DNA of 64,000 nucleotides from the NCBI GenBank assembly GCA_026027325.1, contig JAMSLZ010000003.1, forward strand, positions 1 to 64,000. The letters are read 5' to 3'. Both the position numbers and the translations under genes were made by a program. The DNA is from Actinomucor elegans. Lineage: Eukaryota > Mucoromycota > Mucoromycetes > Mucorales > Mucoraceae. Below the pieces are notes generated by a model, which was not told where the DNA came from, ran no database searches, and was given only the letters and a program-made list of their open reading frames with translations. Below, one piece after another: positions 9,051 to 20,000 of this stretch; within the stretch, counting starts at the first letter, position 1, and every line of letters begins with the position of its first letter.

Positions 9051-10478
9051 ATGACTGAAAATTCTTCCGTGTCCTGGACGACTGTTGTTGCCCGTGGTGC
9101 CTCTAAGAAGGTTCCATTGACTCCTGGTCGACGTAATGTCGACAATGCTGCTGTTCCTCTTATTGGTGAGGTCATCTTTGAAGATGATGACCTCAAGTCC
9201 GAACTTTTGGTGCGCAAAGCCGCTGCTCTGGTGGAGCAGGCGCTTTGCTCAAGTTCTGTTCTGTTCTCCTTCCCTGGGAAGCTGTTTGGTGACCGCACTG
9301 GTGCCTATAAGGTCATAGAAGAACAAATTGGTACTAATGTGGATTTTAGACACATTAGTTCCATGCGCGCAAATGCTGGTGGTGACCTTCTTGTTGAAGC
9401 CAATTTTGACGCTAAGGATGATGCTACCAAGGCCGTTAATGATGGTGTTGTTGTCAACGGTGTGGTGTACAAGGCTGTATCGACTTCTACTGGTTCTGGC
9501 TCTGGCTCTTCTGTGGGTGGTAATCTGACCCAAGTTCAGTTTAATTTGGTGTGTTGTACTCCGAACAGAGCTACCTTTTTGGTGGACATGTTGGATTCTT
9601 TGGCCTTCTATGGTAAGGTATACCAGTTGAAGAAGTATACCCACAAAGGCTATTTCGAGGGCAAGATGTCGGTGCTCATTGATACGTCGGTAGGCATGGA
9701 AGGTGAGGATGGTGAGGTGGTTCCTCCTCAGCCTTTGACAAGAATGCTGTACCTGAGTGCTTGGGACATGTTTGCCCCTGCTCAGTTCAAGAATGCGCCC
9801 CCTGTTTGTCACTTTTGTCGTTTGTCAGGACATGTTCGTAAGGACTGTCCTGAGTTGGCTAAGCGTACGTGTTTCTCTTGTCGCGAGAAAGGCCATACGG
9901 CTAGGTTCTGCAAGGTTAAGAAACAAGCAGTGAAGTCTTTCGAGGCTGAACTGGACGATTATGTGGCTTTGTCTGGTGCAAAGAAATCTGGCCTTGATCC
10001 TACGCCAAAAGATGATGTTGTAGTTGTTGAAGAGGCTCCCATTGAACTGGTTGAGCAGGATGGCGATTCTGAGCCCTTGGTTGGTGTCTCTGGTGGTATC
10101 TCTGGTGTTGTCTCTGGTGTCTCTGGTGGTGTCTCTGGTGGTGTCTCCGGTGGTGTTCCTGGTGATGACTCAATCATTGAAGTCATGGAGCTCGATGGTG
10201 AGGGTGATCCTCTGCTCTCTGGCGAGAGAGTAGAGTACGATCCCAACAGTCCTACTGGTGCTCGAGCTTCCAAGTTTGCTGACTACGAGGTTGCCTCAAC
10301 TATGAAGGTTGATACGGTGCAAGAGATGATGGATTTGAGTAAAGTCAAGGTCAAAACTCAAAACAAGATTGACTTTCTCAAGAAGAATATTGTGAATGTG
10401 GCGAAGACCAAGGCTTCTGCTTCTGCTATCAAGACGTCCAAGTCTTCCAAGTCTTCTTCTTCTGCCCATAGGGTATAA
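9051..10478 (+). CDS. LINE-B ORF1, zinc-knuckle nucleic-acid-binding protein
   Basis: This 475-residue gag-like ORF1 protein has two CX2CX4HX4C knuckles in tandem, C-H-F-C ... H-V-R-K-D-C and C-F-S-C ... H-T-A-R-F-C, at residues about 252-290. A Gly/Val/Ser repeat region follows (about 343-370, copies of S-G-G-V) encoded by a tandem GGTGTCTCTGGT-like repeat, then a Lys-rich tail. ORF1 proteins coat LINE RNA and chaperone priming. The stop TAA (10476-10478) shares its last A with the ORF2 ATG (TAATG), pointing to stop-restart translation of ORF2. The preceding 267-nt leader is rich in CG-containing TTTCG/TCGC motifs and has no ORF. Confidence 0.9.
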   Translation: MTENSSVSWTTVVARGASKKVPLTPGRRNVDNAAVPLIGEVIFEDDDLKSELLVRKAAALVEQALCSSSVLFSFPGKLFGDRTGAYKVIEEQIGTNVDFRHISSMRANAGGDLLVEANFDAKDDATKAVNDGVVVNGVVYKAVSTSTGSGSGSSVGGNLTQVQFNLVCCTPNRATFLVDMLDSLAFYGKVYQLKKYTHKGYFEGKMSVLIDTSVGMEGEDGEVVPPQPLTRMLYLSAWDMFAPAQFKNAPPVCHFCRLSGHVRKDCPELAKRTCFSCREKGHTARFCKVKKQAVKSFEAELDDYVALSGAKKSGLDPTPKDDVVVVEEAPIELVEQDGDSEPLVGVSGGISGVVSGVSGGVSGGVSGGVPGDDSIIEVMELDGEGDPLLSGERVEYDPNSPTGARASKFADYEVASTMKVDTVQEMMDLSKVKVKTQNKIDFLKKNIVNVAKTKASASAIKTSKSSKSSSSAHRV

Positions 10479-13400
10479 TGCTAGGTCAAAACATTCGATT
10501 GGGTTCCTTAAATGTGCGTAGCATTTTTATGGAGTCCCAAAAAACTACACAAAAGGAGTTCGCTTCTTACCTACGCGCTCGTTCTCTTGGTGTGGATATC
10601 CTTTGCTTGCAAGAGGTATCTCACTTCTATTCTCAATCTTCTCTCACTGATCATCAAATCCGCTCTTTCTCTTTCTTCTTTCCTCGCTGTCCCTTTGTGG
10701 TGTCCAAACATTGTGCCATTGTCTGTCTCAAGCCTGGTCTTTCTTTGGATGCTACTCAAGTTCTCCTGGATGAGCGTTGTGTTGTGGCTACTGTCAAGGA
10801 TGCCCAGCATAATGTCTTGTGTCGTGTTGCCAATATCTATGCACCGGCACAGTCTTCGGACCGTCCACTGTTTATACAATCTTTTCTCTCTCTTGCTTTG
10901 TGGTCTGAGGTGTCCAACACGCCTTGGATGTTGGTAGGTGACTTCAACATTCATCTGCACTCTTCTGCCGAGACAAGTCTTTCCTCTGTGGCTCCGCTGT
11001 ATGATTGGCTTCGTCTCCACTTTAACAACTGTTTCCCGGACGGTCCTATTACTTTTCCTAGGGCTGGTACTACTATTGATTATATCTTTGGTCATACTTC
11101 GCTGGTGACTCGGTTGGTGAATGGTCAAGTCCATTATGTTCCTGGTGTGTGGACCGATCACTGTCTTTTGACAATCGATCTGCAGCCTGCTTGTGCTCGT
11201 ATTGGTCCTGGCTGTTGGCGCTTTAATCCCACTCTGCTGGAGGATTCAGAGTTTCTCCTATTGCTGGACAAGACGGTGTCTCTCTTTTTCGAATCTTCTG
11301 GTGGTGATGGTGACAATGCTAGCTCTGGTGGTAAGGGTGAACCTTTGAGGGTCCAATCTCAATGGGAATCCTTCAAGTTGTTGCTCAAGTGCTGTGCGCA
11401 AAAGTACGCTTGGGGTGCTAAGGCTCGATTCAAGAACAAGGTTGCTGCTTTACAACAGGAACGTATGAAGGCTGTTTCCTCTTCTGTCTCAGGTATTATG
11501 GCTAGTGATGCTACACCGTCAATTCAACCTAGTGATGATTCACTTCCTCTTCAGGTGGTGCATGAGCTAGAGAAATTGATTGATGGTCAGATTCAGAAAG
11601 AAACACGCCAGAATATGCTTCGCTCTGCCACTCGTTGGCATGAACTGGGTGAACGTAACAACAAGTATTTCTATCGTGTCATCAAGGATCGCCAGTCTCA
11701 ACAGACAATCCAGTCCTTGAAGTGCTCTACTACTGGTGAGGTCTTGGTGGAAGCGGCTGATATACTTCGGGAGGCTCGCGGTTTTTACCAAAAGCTATAC
11801 ACCCCGGACGACATCGATGCCGAAGCCGTGGACTCTCTTTTGAATGGTATTCCTGAAGATTTGGTGTTGTCTTCGGATGATGCCAAGTATCTGATGGCTC
11901 TGCCTAATGCCGTTACGGTGCTGGATCTACTGGCTCACGCCCCTAGATCTCGGTCTCCTGGCATGGATGGTATTCCTTTCGAGGTATATCATTACTTGGC
12001 TGGTCGTTCGCGACCATTTCTGGACTTGCTGGTGGCAGTCCTTGGTGGTGCTTTCTCTGGTGTGTTCCCTCCTTCGTGGCAACAAACTCGGATGGTGCTT
12101 TTGTTCAAGAAAGGTGATCCTCTGCTCTTGGCTAACTGGCGTCCTCTCTCTCTGATCAACTCGGATGCCAAGTTGTTTACCAAGTTGCTGGCCAATAGGT
12201 TCAACCGTGTTCTTCCCAAGCTGATCAACCCCTATCAAACTGGGTTCCTTCCTCATCGATTGATCTCGGATAATGGGTGGTTGAATCAAACGTTGATGGC
12301 TAATCTTCGGTCGGTGGCTCCAAACCTTCCTCAAGTTGCGGTGTTACTTGATCAAGAGAAGGCTTATGATCGGGTCCATCCTGAGTATCTTCGGCGTGTG
12401 TTGCTTCGTTTTGGTTTTCCTTCTGGTCTGGTTGGTTGTCTCTCTTCTTTGTTCTTTGGTACCAAGATCTCCGTGTCCATTAACGGGTGGTTAGGAGCAG
12501 CTGTTCCTCAGTTGCGTGGCCTTAGGCAGGGTGATCCACTATCACCTCTGTTGTTCAACTTGGCCTTTGAACCCCTGTTGCGGTCTGTCTTGGCTTGTTC
12601 TTCTCTGTCTGGTGTTTCTCTGGCTCCTGTGGTGGTTCCTCGGACTTGGCTCCCTAACCCTCAAAAGGTCCATCTTGATTTGGGTGATGATACGGGTAAC
12701 TACCCGCTTGATTTTGTCAGTGGTTCTTCTCCTCCGGCTCCTATCAAGCTTCTCAGTTATGCCGATGATCTCGAGGTGTTCTTGTCTTCGCCTGGTGAAT
12801 GGTTGGTGCTTCTGTCTCTTCTTGAGGTCTATGGTCGTGCCTCCAACGCCAAGGTGAATCTCAGCAAGACTGTTCTGGTGTCTCTTTCTGGTGTGGCTCA
12901 TCAGCCTTGGGTTGATATAGCTTCTGCTGCTGGTGTAGAGTGGCATGATTCGTCGTCTGTTGGCTCGGTGCGTTACCTTGGTTATCCACTGTATCATACC
13001 GATGCTCAGTTACTGCATTTCCTGGATGGTGTCAAAGTCAAGTTGGAGAGGCATGCAAACATGCTTCGTGAACGACACCTGTCAATTCGTGGTACTGGTC
13101 TGGTGGCGAATTCGCTGTTGCTTTCTAAGGTGTATCATCTTCTCCGTGTGGTTCCTGTGCCTGGCAAGTGGCTTCTGGATATCAAGGCAGTAGTGCGCAA
13201 GTATGTGGCATCGTTTTGGCCCGCGCCGTCTTGGTCTTCTTTGTGTCTTCCTCGCAAGTATGGTGGTGTTGGTCTGGTGGACATCCAAGATCAGAGCTTT
13301 GCTTTGCATCTTGTGTATGTTCAACGTCTGCTTCGTCCTCTGGTGTCTTCGGATTTTGTGTCTCCCTGGTTGGTGTTCTGCTTTCAAGCCTATTCTGGTC

Positions 13401-13547
13401 ATTCTTCGGTTCTCCCTTGGTTGATGTATCCATCTCGATTCAAGCCTCGGTTGAATAGCATTCCAACCCTGGATCATCTAACCAAGCTTCTGGTTCGGCT
13501 GCCTCCTTTGGTGGTGCATTCTTCTTGGTCTTCTCGGTGGTTTCTGG
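10478..13547 (+). CDS. LINE-B ORF2, 5' part: endonuclease and reverse transcriptase
   Basis: These are the first 1023 residues of a protein of about 1350, cut by Merlin-2 at 13548. The endonuclease has L-N-V-R-S near the N-terminus, C-L-Q-E-V, V-G-D-F-N-I-H and a terminal T-D-H-C. The RT has F-K-K-G-D-P ... N-W-R-P-L-S-L, D-Q-E-K-A-Y-D-R, G-L-R-Q-G-D-P-L-S-P and the catalytic Y-A-D-D near residue 760. The protein nicks target DNA and copies LINE RNA from the nick. Removing Merlin and one 8-bp duplication leaves a clean frame with the downstream part, so the gene was intact when hit. It resembles L1-like LINEs. Confidence 0.9.
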
Positions 13548-14049
13548 GGGTGATTACCAAACGAGGTCTCAGATTTAATTTATACTAATAATACATAATA
13601 TTTTATTTTACACTTCATAGGGAAATGCTTAACATTTTTTGTTTTTTAAGCTTTTAATATGACCAATAAATATATCAAAAAGTATTTAAATAATTACTAT
13701 TACTAATTTCTAAAATAATTCTTTTTTTCATATTTTTATCATAAATTCTACTTTTTCCTTTATTTTCAATATTTTATTTTGTTTTTCTATTAAAACTATT
13801 TAATTTTATATATCAAGTAATAGATAATAAAAATATTAATTAAAAATATATAATAACAATAAAATTATATTTAAAATGTTTCTCATATGATGAATATAAT
13901 GAAAATTTATTAGAAATAGATATTGTGAAGGAAGAAATAAAAAACTTAGAAAATAAAAATTTAATTTAGATAATAATTATCAGCATGATATAAATGTTAA
14001 AATTAATGGAATATATATTGAAAAATTTAATTTAGAAAATATATTTAAA

Positions 14050-14346
14050 TTATAATTTAAGTTTTTTCATGATGGGTGCGATTTCATCAAGTATCATATT
14101 ATTCTTATTATCTAATGTTTTTCTTTTTATACCTTTGTTTTTATCTTTATTATATGTCTTAAATTCATATACTTTTCTTAATCTTTTATTTGAACCATTT
14201 TTTTTCATGTAGATTTCATAACACCCATCTTTTTGCTTTATTTTGTATTCTGCTAAATCATATTTTTTCATATCTTTTATAATTATACTTCGTTTAATAT
14301 TGTATTTATATTTATCATCTACAATAATATTAAATATTTCATCCAT
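14050..14346 (-). CDS. Merlin-associated 98-residue protein, copy 2
   Basis: The protein sequence is identical to that at 5896-6192: basic, Lys-rich and of unknown function. AAAATTGA (14370-14377) lies 23 nt before the ATG. Identity between two recent copies does not by itself show selection, but it shows the gene travels with the transposon. Confidence 0.65.
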   Translation of the reverse strand: MDEIFNIIVDDKYKYNIKRSIIIKDMKKYDLAEYKIKQKDGCYEIYMKKNGSNKRLRKVYEFKTYNKDKNKGIKRKTLDNKNNMILDEIAPIMKKLKL

Positions 14347-14369
14347 TTCTTTTTTATATTATTACTTTT

Positions 14370-14377
14370 TCAATTTT
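14370..14377 (-). promoter_or_regulatory. AAAATTGA motif upstream of Merlin-2 accessory ORF
   Basis: An exact octamer 23 nt before the ATG at 14346, as in copy 1. Confidence 0.42.
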
Positions 14378-14617
14378 TTTTATTTTTTTATAATAGATAT
14401 ATTTAATCCCACTCATAATGTAATACCCAATTGTCTCTGATCTATTACATAATCATTGTGTCTTAAATAGGCTAGTTTACTGACTTAGTCAGGTCCTTGT
14501 AATAAGAATAATGAATATCAAATATGCATTTCACATTTATAACTATCAATATATTTTCTATCATATTTTTAATAAATATAAAAATTCAATTTTTTGCATT
14601 TTTTATGTAAATTAAAA

Positions 14618-15498
14618 TTAATCCTTTAAAAACTTTTTCCATACGTTATACTCTCTATTTTTCTTACGCCATTGATATTCTTTTAAATACAATACTATAT
14701 CTTTTTTATTTCTATTTCGTGGTATTATACTTTGCTTTAAGCCATTCCATGTGCCTTCAATTGTATTTGTATGCACACCTGTATTTGGATCTTTAAAATG
14801 CTTTGAATGATTTACAGTTAAATGTTTGTATCCTATATTTTTCAAGTTATTATACCCTTTCCATAAATCCGTATATATTGTTGTACCTTTTTTTACATAT
14901 CTTTTTATAATTAAATCAATATTATCAACATTTCTTTCTTCAATGGGTAATAAAAACATTTTTTTGTTTTCATTTTTTATTTTATTTTTTAGCATACTTC
15001 TTTCGATACCACCAATTACCCAAGCACCTTCTACCTTATGCCCCTTATTATATTTTCTTTTTGCAATTTTACTTTCATCGATTTCTACAATTTTATTTCT
15101 ACCTCCAATTTTAATATTTCTGTTACCTAACAATTGTTTATTTTTCAAGTATTTTCTGAATATTTTATTGTATGATGACACTGTATTTTTGCTAATTTGC
15201 AAACTTGATGCTATAAAGGAAGAAGGTGCTTTTCCAAGAAAAAGATATAATATGTGTAATTGAGTATTTAAAGGTAAAGTTAAATTATTAAAAATTGTTC
15301 CTTTCAATGGTGATATTGCTTTCCTACATTTATAATATCTACAAACATATAATTTTTTATTTAAGTTTAATTTAGTTTCATGTTCACATTTATTACACTT
15401 TATATGTTTATTAACGTAATCATTACTAATTAAATATAATAGTGCTTCTTTTTCATCGTCGAATATTTTTTTAAAGATTTATATGGTTCTATAAACAT
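14618..15498 (-). CDS. Merlin transposase, copy 2 (-1 frameshift candidate)
   Basis: It has the same organisation as copy 1: ATG at 15498, eleven codons, then seven A at 15466-15472 where a -1 slip enters the zinc ribbon and DDE frame, ending at 14618. Compared with copy 1 there is one Met-to-Val change in the helical region before the DDE core. All catalytic and zinc-binding residues are kept, so this copy could be active if the frameshift or an equivalent event occurs. Confidence 0.82.
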
Positions 15499-15550
15499 CT
15501 GCAATTTTATTAAATCCTTTTTATTTTTAATTTTAATTTGTAAAAAAAAT

Positions 15551-15558
15551 TCAATTTT
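15551..15558 (-). promoter_or_regulatory. AAAATTGA motif upstream of Merlin-2 transposase
   Basis: An exact octamer 52 nt before the ATG at 15498, as in copy 1. Confidence 0.42.
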
Positions 15559-15637
15559 TTCATATAACAATAAAATTTGTGGTAGTAGGAGTTTCAATAT
15601 GGACCTGAGAGTTCCTTTGGGATACATCCGTTTCTGG

Positions 15638-16620
15638 ATCTTCCTTTGTGCTGTGTGGTGTCTTCTGTTCCTGGTGTTGCTCATGATCTGTCTCCTGGTT
15701 TTGTTCCTTCGTCTGTTGCTCCCAAGTATCTCATGTCTGACATATTCCACTGGAATATTCACTCTGGTACCCTGTTCTCCAATAAGGCTCTGCCAAGTTC
15801 CAGCCATGTCAAGTCGGTTTATTATGGTTTAAGTCCTCCTTTTGGTCCTGTTTCTCTGGCTCTCCCTCCGGTGATTAGGTCCAAAGTTGCTTTCACTTAT
15901 GATGAACAGCGTGCTCTTCCTGTGTCTCGTTCTGGTGCTTCTTCCTGGATGCCATCGACCCGTCATTGGACTGTTCCTTCTGGTCCCTCTTCGGTGGTAT
16001 CTGTTGCCAAACTCCCTCTTGGTGTCTTGCGTCGCTTCTGGCACGCTGATCACTCTGTTGTTTCTGCTCGTCCTGGTCCTCCTTTGGCTGTGGCTTCTCA
16101 CTTGCTTTTGCGTCCTTTCTTTTGGCGTTTGTTTTGGTCCCTCCCCATGGTGGCCAAGGCTTTCACTCCCTGGTGGCGCCTGCTTCACGACAAGATTGGC
16201 TATCGCTCTCGGGTGAATCGCTGGTCTCCTCAGCAGTTTCCTTCTCCTTTCTGTGTTCTCTGCGGTGCTAATGAAGACTTGTACCATTTTGCTGTCGGTT
16301 GCCCGCAAAAGTCCGACTACTGGCGTCAAGCTCTTGTTTTCCTCTCCTTGGATGAAGACTTTCCCTGTGACGCGAACATCTGGGCTGCACTGGTCACTCT
16401 ATGTAGTCTAGATTGCAAGCCGCTTGATGTGGATGTGCTTTCCATTTTGGGTTCGATCTTCTATACCCTATGGGCTGCACATTGGCGATGTGTTATTCAT
16501 GATGATACTTGGTCCTCAGCTTGGGTCCTCAATTCCTTCAAGACAGATAACAGCCTTGTTATCACCACTTTCTTAGATAGTAGAACTCCTGATGAGTCTA
16601 CTAGCACAACATTAGATTAG
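15638..16620 (+). CDS. LINE-B ORF2, 3' part with C-terminal zinc finger
   Basis: This continues LINE-B ORF2 after Merlin-2 in the same frame, about 327 residues to a TAG at 16618-16620. It holds a cysteine-histidine motif C-V-L-C ... H-F-A-V-G-C (CX2CX7HX4C) at about 16252-16305, as found at the C-terminus of many LINE ORF2 proteins, where it helps bind nucleic acid. The short 3' UTR ends in poly(A). Confidence 0.87.
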
Positions 16621-16719
16621 TAATTTGTAATTTAGCTTTGTAAAACCACTTTAAGATCAATAAATTACATTTAATACAAAAAAAAAAAAGAGAACCAGTA
16701 GACTATTGCAGCTCTGAGT

Positions 16720-16735
16720 GGGGATGTAGCTCAGT
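16720..16735. repeat. tRNA-Ala-like 16-mer at LINE-A/C 3' ends (representative)
   Basis: GGGGATGTAGCTCAGT matches the 5' end of eukaryotic tRNA-Ala genes (acceptor stem, TA, D-stem) and is antisense to the LINE. It begins at ten element junctions: 8606, 16720, 21567, 26428, 37456, 41375, 45857, 46259, 46660 and 56197. In each case TTAAAGATT follows shortly after. No complete tRNA is present; after the 16-mer the sequence is LINE 3' UTR. Confidence 0.85.
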
Positions 16736-17047
16736 TTAAAGATTATATTTTATTAATAAGTAGTTATATGGGCAAACTCTATAGAGCATCTAGCCTAACT
16801 ATATGAAAAGTGTTTAAAATAAACATAGAAAAAAGTATAAAAAACCCTGAGACCCACAAGGGAGAAAAAGGTTGAAGACAAGAGAGAGAACCAGTAGATT
16901 ATTGCAGCTCTGAGTGATCCAAAAGGCAAGCCAACAGCTGGGAACTTTGATAATCACTTACCACCGTGGCTGCACAGTTGAAAGACAAACAGGCTGGTTC
17001 ATCAATAGAACAGAGAGAAAGAGTGGCTCAATAAACCAAGGAGAGGT

Positions 17048-20000
17048 TTATATAGTAGGAGTAGCAGCAAACCAGGCATCACCAGGATCTGGATCTGGAG
17101 CGATAGCAGCAAGAGGATGACAGAGCGTGTCAATCACATAGAGAACCTCAAGGAGTGCAGACCAGAAAGGCGGTGGACCATTGGATGCTTTCAAGGGCAA
17201 CAAGTTCAGGGCATGATCAATGCGATTGACATCTGGCGGAGCAGCAGGTAATTGACACAGAAGGCGAGGATCAATGCCACGGCAATTGAACACAAAGTGA
17301 TCTCGAGAGAGCCGGCAACCAGTGAAACAAGGACACAATTCATCACGGTTAGCGAAACGGCCTAACCGCCATCGAACAAGACGACTGCGAGCAGCGCGAG
17401 TCATAGGCAGGTACAGTATTGGATCAGGCTTTGAAGTAGAGGGCCGACAAGCACGCAAAAGAACCGATTTACCAGTGTGAGCAGCAGCAGCCATTTGCTT
17501 GTCAAAGAGATCTTGCCAGTAGCCAGAGAACCAGGACTTGAGACGAGAGGCTGTAGGTACAGGATTGGGCAATGCCATATACATAGGATTGAGATATAGG
17601 AGCTTGTTCAATCGAGTATAGCCAAGACCAGAAGGAGAATTGTCTCGAGAAGAGTTCAGCAATGATATCAAGCAATCATCCGGAAGCCATTGCGACCGTA
17701 GGGCATACTTGGTAACCAGGACATTGTATCGATGCTTCATGGAAGGGATACAAGTGATGTGCTTCGTGACATTGAACCATCGGGAGCCAACAAACATACC
17801 AACTAACCGGTTCTGAAGGTTATCCAAAGCAGTAAAGTCAGCAGCAGAGAGCCTAGATATAGCAAGACCGTACTCAAACTTGGGCCGAATGAAGGTAGTA
17901 TATAACCGAGAACAGAGCAAGAGAGAGAAACCATTGCGGTTGACACCAACCGAATTCAGTAGAGCCATGGTTTTGACTGCACCACCAGACCGTTTAGCCA
18001 AGATACCTGGACCATCAAGACCTTTCTTGTTGAATGGCATACCAAGATACGTGAACTCATTCACTGCAGGCAGAGGAACATCATAGAGACTCAGTCTAAA
18101 GTTGGTAGACGTAGAGGAGGTCACAGAAGGAGCGTTCAGGACAGCACACTTGGTAGGGTTCCAACGATAGCCCAGTACTCTTGAATGGTCAGCAGCTAGG
18201 TTCAACATATTTTGCACCTCATGTTTGGAGCCAAAGATTGCCACATCGTCGGCAAACAGAAGACAGTTAATGGCCACAGCCTCAGCAGATCCAGGAGGAG
18301 ACACCACAGCAGTAGTATCCGAAGCTTCAGACCGAAGGAGCTCAGGCAAGGAGTTGATGTACAAAGAGTACAAGTGAGGACTCAACACCGAGCCTTGGAG
18401 TACACCAGTGGCAGGGGAGAAAGAGGAAGAGATGTGGTTGGCAATCAACACGGAGATGGATACATCATCAAATAGATTGACCAGCAGACCAAGGAGAGGC
18501 CGAGGCAGAGATGAATTCTCAAGAGCATTCCAGATCACACATCGATCAACAGTGTCATAGGCAGCCTTAATATCCAGAAAAGCAACAACAGGATAGTGGT
18601 GATGAACCAAGAAGTAGTTGTGCATCAGGTCGTGCAGACAGAGGGCTTGATCCAGAGGACTACGCATGGGACGGAAGCCACCTTGTGCGAGATCTAGAGA
18701 AGGCGAATGGTCATAGACGCTTTGTGCAATGGTAATCTCAAACAACTTACGCATCACCGAAGTCAAAGAAATTGGCCTGTAGTTGGCAGGATCAGAAGCA
18801 TCACCTTTCTTGAAGATAGGAAAGACCTGAGCTTGACGCCATAGAACCGGTGTATAGCACCATTGGTAACAAACCTGGAATAGCAAAGAGAGGACAGGAG
18901 CAAGTAAATCACCAGCAGCCTTGAGCATTTCAGCTTTTAGATGATCAGGACCAGGAGCTTTGCGATTCGGCAACTGTTTGATATGCTCAACCAAGGTTTC
19001 CACCGAGAAAATCCAAGACACTTCTTCATCAGACACCAGGAAAGGCACTTCTAAACCAAAGTCAGGAGCAGCCAGGGGACGAGAAGCAGTTGATAAAAGA
19101 GAACCATCATACACTGTAGCCAGGTGTGTAGCCATAGAATCGACTGATGCTTGAGGGCCATCAGGATGAGCATACGTAGCAGAGGTTTCTTTCCGGCGTT
19201 TCAGCCTAGACATGGTCGCAGTGGCCTTGGCAAAGTCCTTTTGGAGTGACATGCAAAAGTTCTTCCAGGAGAGTCTTTTTGCAGCAGCAACAGCACGACG
19301 AAACGACTTGTGAGCTTGCAGATGAAGATGCCAGTAATAAGCCTTGTCAACACCAAATGAATGACGCCAACGGCAATAGAGGCGATCACGTTCTCGAGCA
19401 GCAGCTTCCAGATCAGCAGTCCAGTACTTCTTCCAATGACCAGGACGAGGAGCCTTAGACCCAATGGATTCATCCATCGCCTGATAGAGACACTCATTCA
19501 GAGATGTATTGAGTGAATCTATAGGTGGACGACTATCCGGAGGAGAACCAACCAGACCAGCAAGAATATCCTTCAAAGGAGCAACCAGACACCGAAACCG
19601 AGTATGGAACAGAGCCAGAGGCTCAGACTCAGCCAGCCGACTGAGGTTCCATGTCCTACGAGGAGCCAGCACCGAAGAGTCACCTACACCAGAAGAGCCA
19701 CCAGAAACAGCAATGTACTTGAACCCCAACTGAAGCAGCCGATGATCAGAGCCCAAAGACAGATCGGATGCCACAGAAAGAGAAGGAGACACCATACCAG
19801 AACCACCAATGTTGGTCAAGAACAAGTCAATGATACTGCTCGCCACAGCACCATTTCTGAAGGTACAGTATGTATCAATACCATACGCCAAGGAAGAGTT
19901 CAACACTGACAGATTGCGTTCTTCAATCCAAGGAAGCAGAGCTAGACCACGAGGATTTGTTGCAGAATCACCAGTAAGATCACCAAGGCGTGCATTGAAG

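Larger units (their letters stand above)
13548..15629 (-). mobile_element. Merlin DNA transposon, copy 2
   Basis: This 2082-bp copy is flanked by 8-bp GTTTCTGG duplications (13540-13547 and 15630-15637) inside LINE-B ORF2. It differs from copy 1 by very few bases, seen as one T in a homopolymer and one Met-to-Val change in the transposase. It therefore moved recently, and both termini match copy 1. Confidence 0.93.
8784..16688 (+). mobile_element. LINE-B, full-length APE-type LINE with poly(A) tail
   Basis: LINE-B lies between 13-bp target repeats AGAGAACCAGTAG (8771-8783 and about 16689-16701) in the 3' UTR of LINE-A copy A2. It has a 5' UTR (8784-9050), ORF1 with two zinc knuckles, ORF2 with endonuclease, RT and a C-terminal CCHC finger, and a 3' UTR ending in about 12 A (16678-16689). 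Merlin-2 interrupts ORF2. Without Merlin it is about 5.8 kb and apparently fully coding. Confidence 0.92.
8606..16719 (-). mobile_element. LINE-A copy A2: 3' UTR only, split by LINE-B
   Basis: Only the last about 195 nt of a LINE-A copy exist here, at 8606-8783 and 16702-16719. They start (plus strand) with GGGGATGTAGCTCAGT and break off at GAGTG, where the next copy's GGGGATG begins. LINE-B inserted in the middle. There is no coding sequence. Confidence 0.85.

Noticed and set aside
10024..10273. Val/Leu-rich and Pro/Glu-rich small ORFs over the LINE-B ORF1 repeat region
   Set aside because: They are shadows of the GGTGTCTCTGGT-type tandem repeat encoding the S-G-G-V stretch of ORF1.
16720..16795. 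A tRNA-Ala gene
   Set aside because: Only the first 16 nt match. The D-loop GG, anticodon arm, B box and 3' acceptor strand are absent at all ten sites.
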